Source: an uncultured bacterium
GTDB lineage: Bacteria; Actinomycetota; Coriobacteriia; Coriobacteriales; Coriobacteriaceae
Length of the DNA stretch: 5,907 nucleotides
Direction of reading: 5' to 3'
Assembly (NCBI GenBank): GCA_905214895.1
Contig: CAJMNP010000060.1
Location: 1 to 5,907 of the forward strand
Part shown: piece by piece, positions 5,088-5,907 of the stretch
Layout of the letters: each line of letters opens with the position of its first letter
Numbering within the stretch: the stretch's first letter is position 1
Position numbers and translations under genes: made by a program
Notes under the pieces: generated by a model
What the model was told of the DNA's origin: nothing
What the model saw: the letters and a program-made list of their open reading frames with translations, nothing else
Database searches by the model: none

Positions 5088-5907
5088 GTGGGTAACCACT
5101 TCCGTACCTCCGGTGCGGGCGATGATGCCCCCAAGACGCAGACAGGCGTCCAGGGCAGTCGTTTCGCCACTCCGGATTCAGAGGGCCAGCCTGTTGCTCA
5201 GGCCCCCGCTCAGCCGGCAGATCAGGCACAGCCGGCATCCGATCCCTTTGCCTACAATCCCACCAGCGATATCGCGCTTTCCGGCACGGCGGGTTTTGAG
5301 CCCGTTCAGGCCGTGACCGCTCGCGTGGAGCAGCCTCAGGCTGGCGCCGCCACGCCGCAGCCTACCATGGCCGGCATTCCCGACCCCATGGCCCCTGCGA
5401 CGCCGGTTCCTCAGCCTGCGCAGTCCGGTCTCTTTGCCGCTATTCCCGATCCCACGCAGCCTGCTGCCCCGGTGGTCGAGAGCGATCAGGCCGCCGAGGT
5501 CGCAAGCCTCGATAACGCGCTCAACAACCCCGATTTTACGTCGGTGTTTGCGCCCATCGATCCGCAAGCCAGCCGCAAGAAGATGGCCAAGCAGGCCGGT
5601 GTCGAGCCCGTCATCCTTATGGAGCATGTCACCAAGATCTATCCGGCACAGCCCAACAAGCCTGCACTCGATGACATCAACATCGAGATCTATCCGGGCG
5701 AGTTCGTCTTCCTGGTCGGTCATTCCGGCTCGGGTAAGACCACGCTGCTGTCGACGCTCAACCGCGACGTCAAGCCGACGAGCGGCCGCATCTTGGTTGC
5801 CGGTCAGGACCTCATGAAGATCAAGAACCGCAAGGTTCCGTTCCTGCGCCGCCAGATTGGCGCCGTGTTCCAGGACTTTAAGCTCCTGCCGCAAAAGACC
5901 GCCTACG
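5088..5907 (+). CDS. ftsE: Cell division ATP-binding protein FtsE with a long disordered N-terminal extension (3' end outside window)
   Basis: 273 codons are visible, from a GTG start with a strong ribosome binding site. FtsE is the cytoplasmic ABC ATPase that works with membrane protein FtsX at the divisome to control peptidoglycan hydrolases. The ABC domain begins near residue 174 (VILMEHVTKIYP, 175-186). Walker A is GHSGSGKTT (211-219), and the Q-loop FQDFKLLP (261-268) is strongly FtsE-like. Signature, Walker B and C-terminus lie beyond the edge. Family members usually start at or just before the ABC domain and are about 220-230 residues long. Here about 172 residues precede it, rich in Pro, Ala, Gln and Asp and low in hydrophobics, with no signal peptide or membrane segment. 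The extension repeats an IPDP motif (97-100 and 119-122), with a related FAPIDP at 154-159. An internal ATG at 5583 (Met166) could start a conventional FtsE, but only AAGAAG precedes it. ftsX is expected just downstream but is not visible. Confidence 0.92.
   Translation, partial: MGNHFRTSGAGDDAPKTQTGVQGSRFATPDSEGQPVAQAPAQPADQAQPASDPFAYNPTSDIALSGTAGFEPVQAVTARVEQPQAGAATPQPTMAGIPDPMAPATPVPQPAQSGLFAAIPDPTQPAAPVVESDQAAEVASLDNALNNPDFTSVFAPIDPQASRKKMAKQAGVEPVILMEHVTKIYPAQPNKPALDDINIEIYPGEFVFLVGHSGSGKTTLLSTLNRDVKPTSGRILVAGQDLMKIKNRKVPFLRRQIGAVFQDFKLLPQKTAY

Noticed and set aside
4849..5238. Minus-strand open frame over the palindrome and the ftsE start
   Set aside because: Its sequence comes from the inverted repeat and the antisense of ftsE, with no family resemblance.

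Overview
The window is G+C-rich DNA that looks like a chromosomal housekeeping segment from an actinobacterium. The closest fit I recognise is a gut Coriobacteriia member of the Collinsella type. That rests on the general protein character, the G+C-rich third positions and the long N-terminal extension on FtsE; it is an inference, not a database match. All genes lie on the + strand: the 3' end of secA, prfB (release factor 2), a YitT-family membrane protein, a split transketolase (N-half then C-half), and the 5' part of ftsE, which runs off the right edge.

Layout. 1-479 is the SecA C-terminus with its zinc tail. Its stop codon overlaps the prfB ATG by one base (TAATG), so secA and prfB are translationally coupled. 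prfB (479-1627) is followed by a short gap with a -10-like hexamer and a strong intrinsic terminator at 1728-1756, which ends only 12 bases before the YitT-family gene (1769-2659). A roughly 200-base A+T-richer gap (2660-2867) probably carries the promoter of the transketolase pair (2868-3698 and 3700-4641, one base apart). A terminator at 4688-4720 closes that unit. The longest non-coding stretch, 4642-5087, is dominated by a palindromic element of about 217 bp (4813-5029) and ends in an extended -10 promoter and a strong ribosome binding site for ftsE (5088 to the edge, GTG start).

How it fits together. SecA (protein export motor), RF2 (termination) and FtsE (ATPase of the FtsEX divisome regulator) are often neighbours in Gram-positive bacteria. 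From memory, Bacillus subtilis has secA-prfB-yvjA(YitT family)-cccB-ftsE-ftsX, so this looks like an ancient gene order with the transketolase pair placed where another gene sits in Bacillus. The two transketolase halves should form one thiamine-diphosphate enzyme of the non-oxidative pentose phosphate pathway.

Points most worth a second look: (1) RF2 has Ser-Pro-Thr where the classical RF2 stop-codon-reading tripeptide is Ser-Pro-Phe; (2) FtsE carries an N-terminal Pro/Ala/Gln-rich, probably disordered extension of about 170 residues ahead of its ATPase domain; (3) the large palindrome upstream of ftsE, which looks like a dispersed repeat, a MITE or a structured RNA; (4) the terminator pressed against the ribosome binding site of the YitT-family gene. 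No CRISPR array, tRNA, rRNA, transposase or phage gene is visible, and I saw no defence or other novel multi-gene system.
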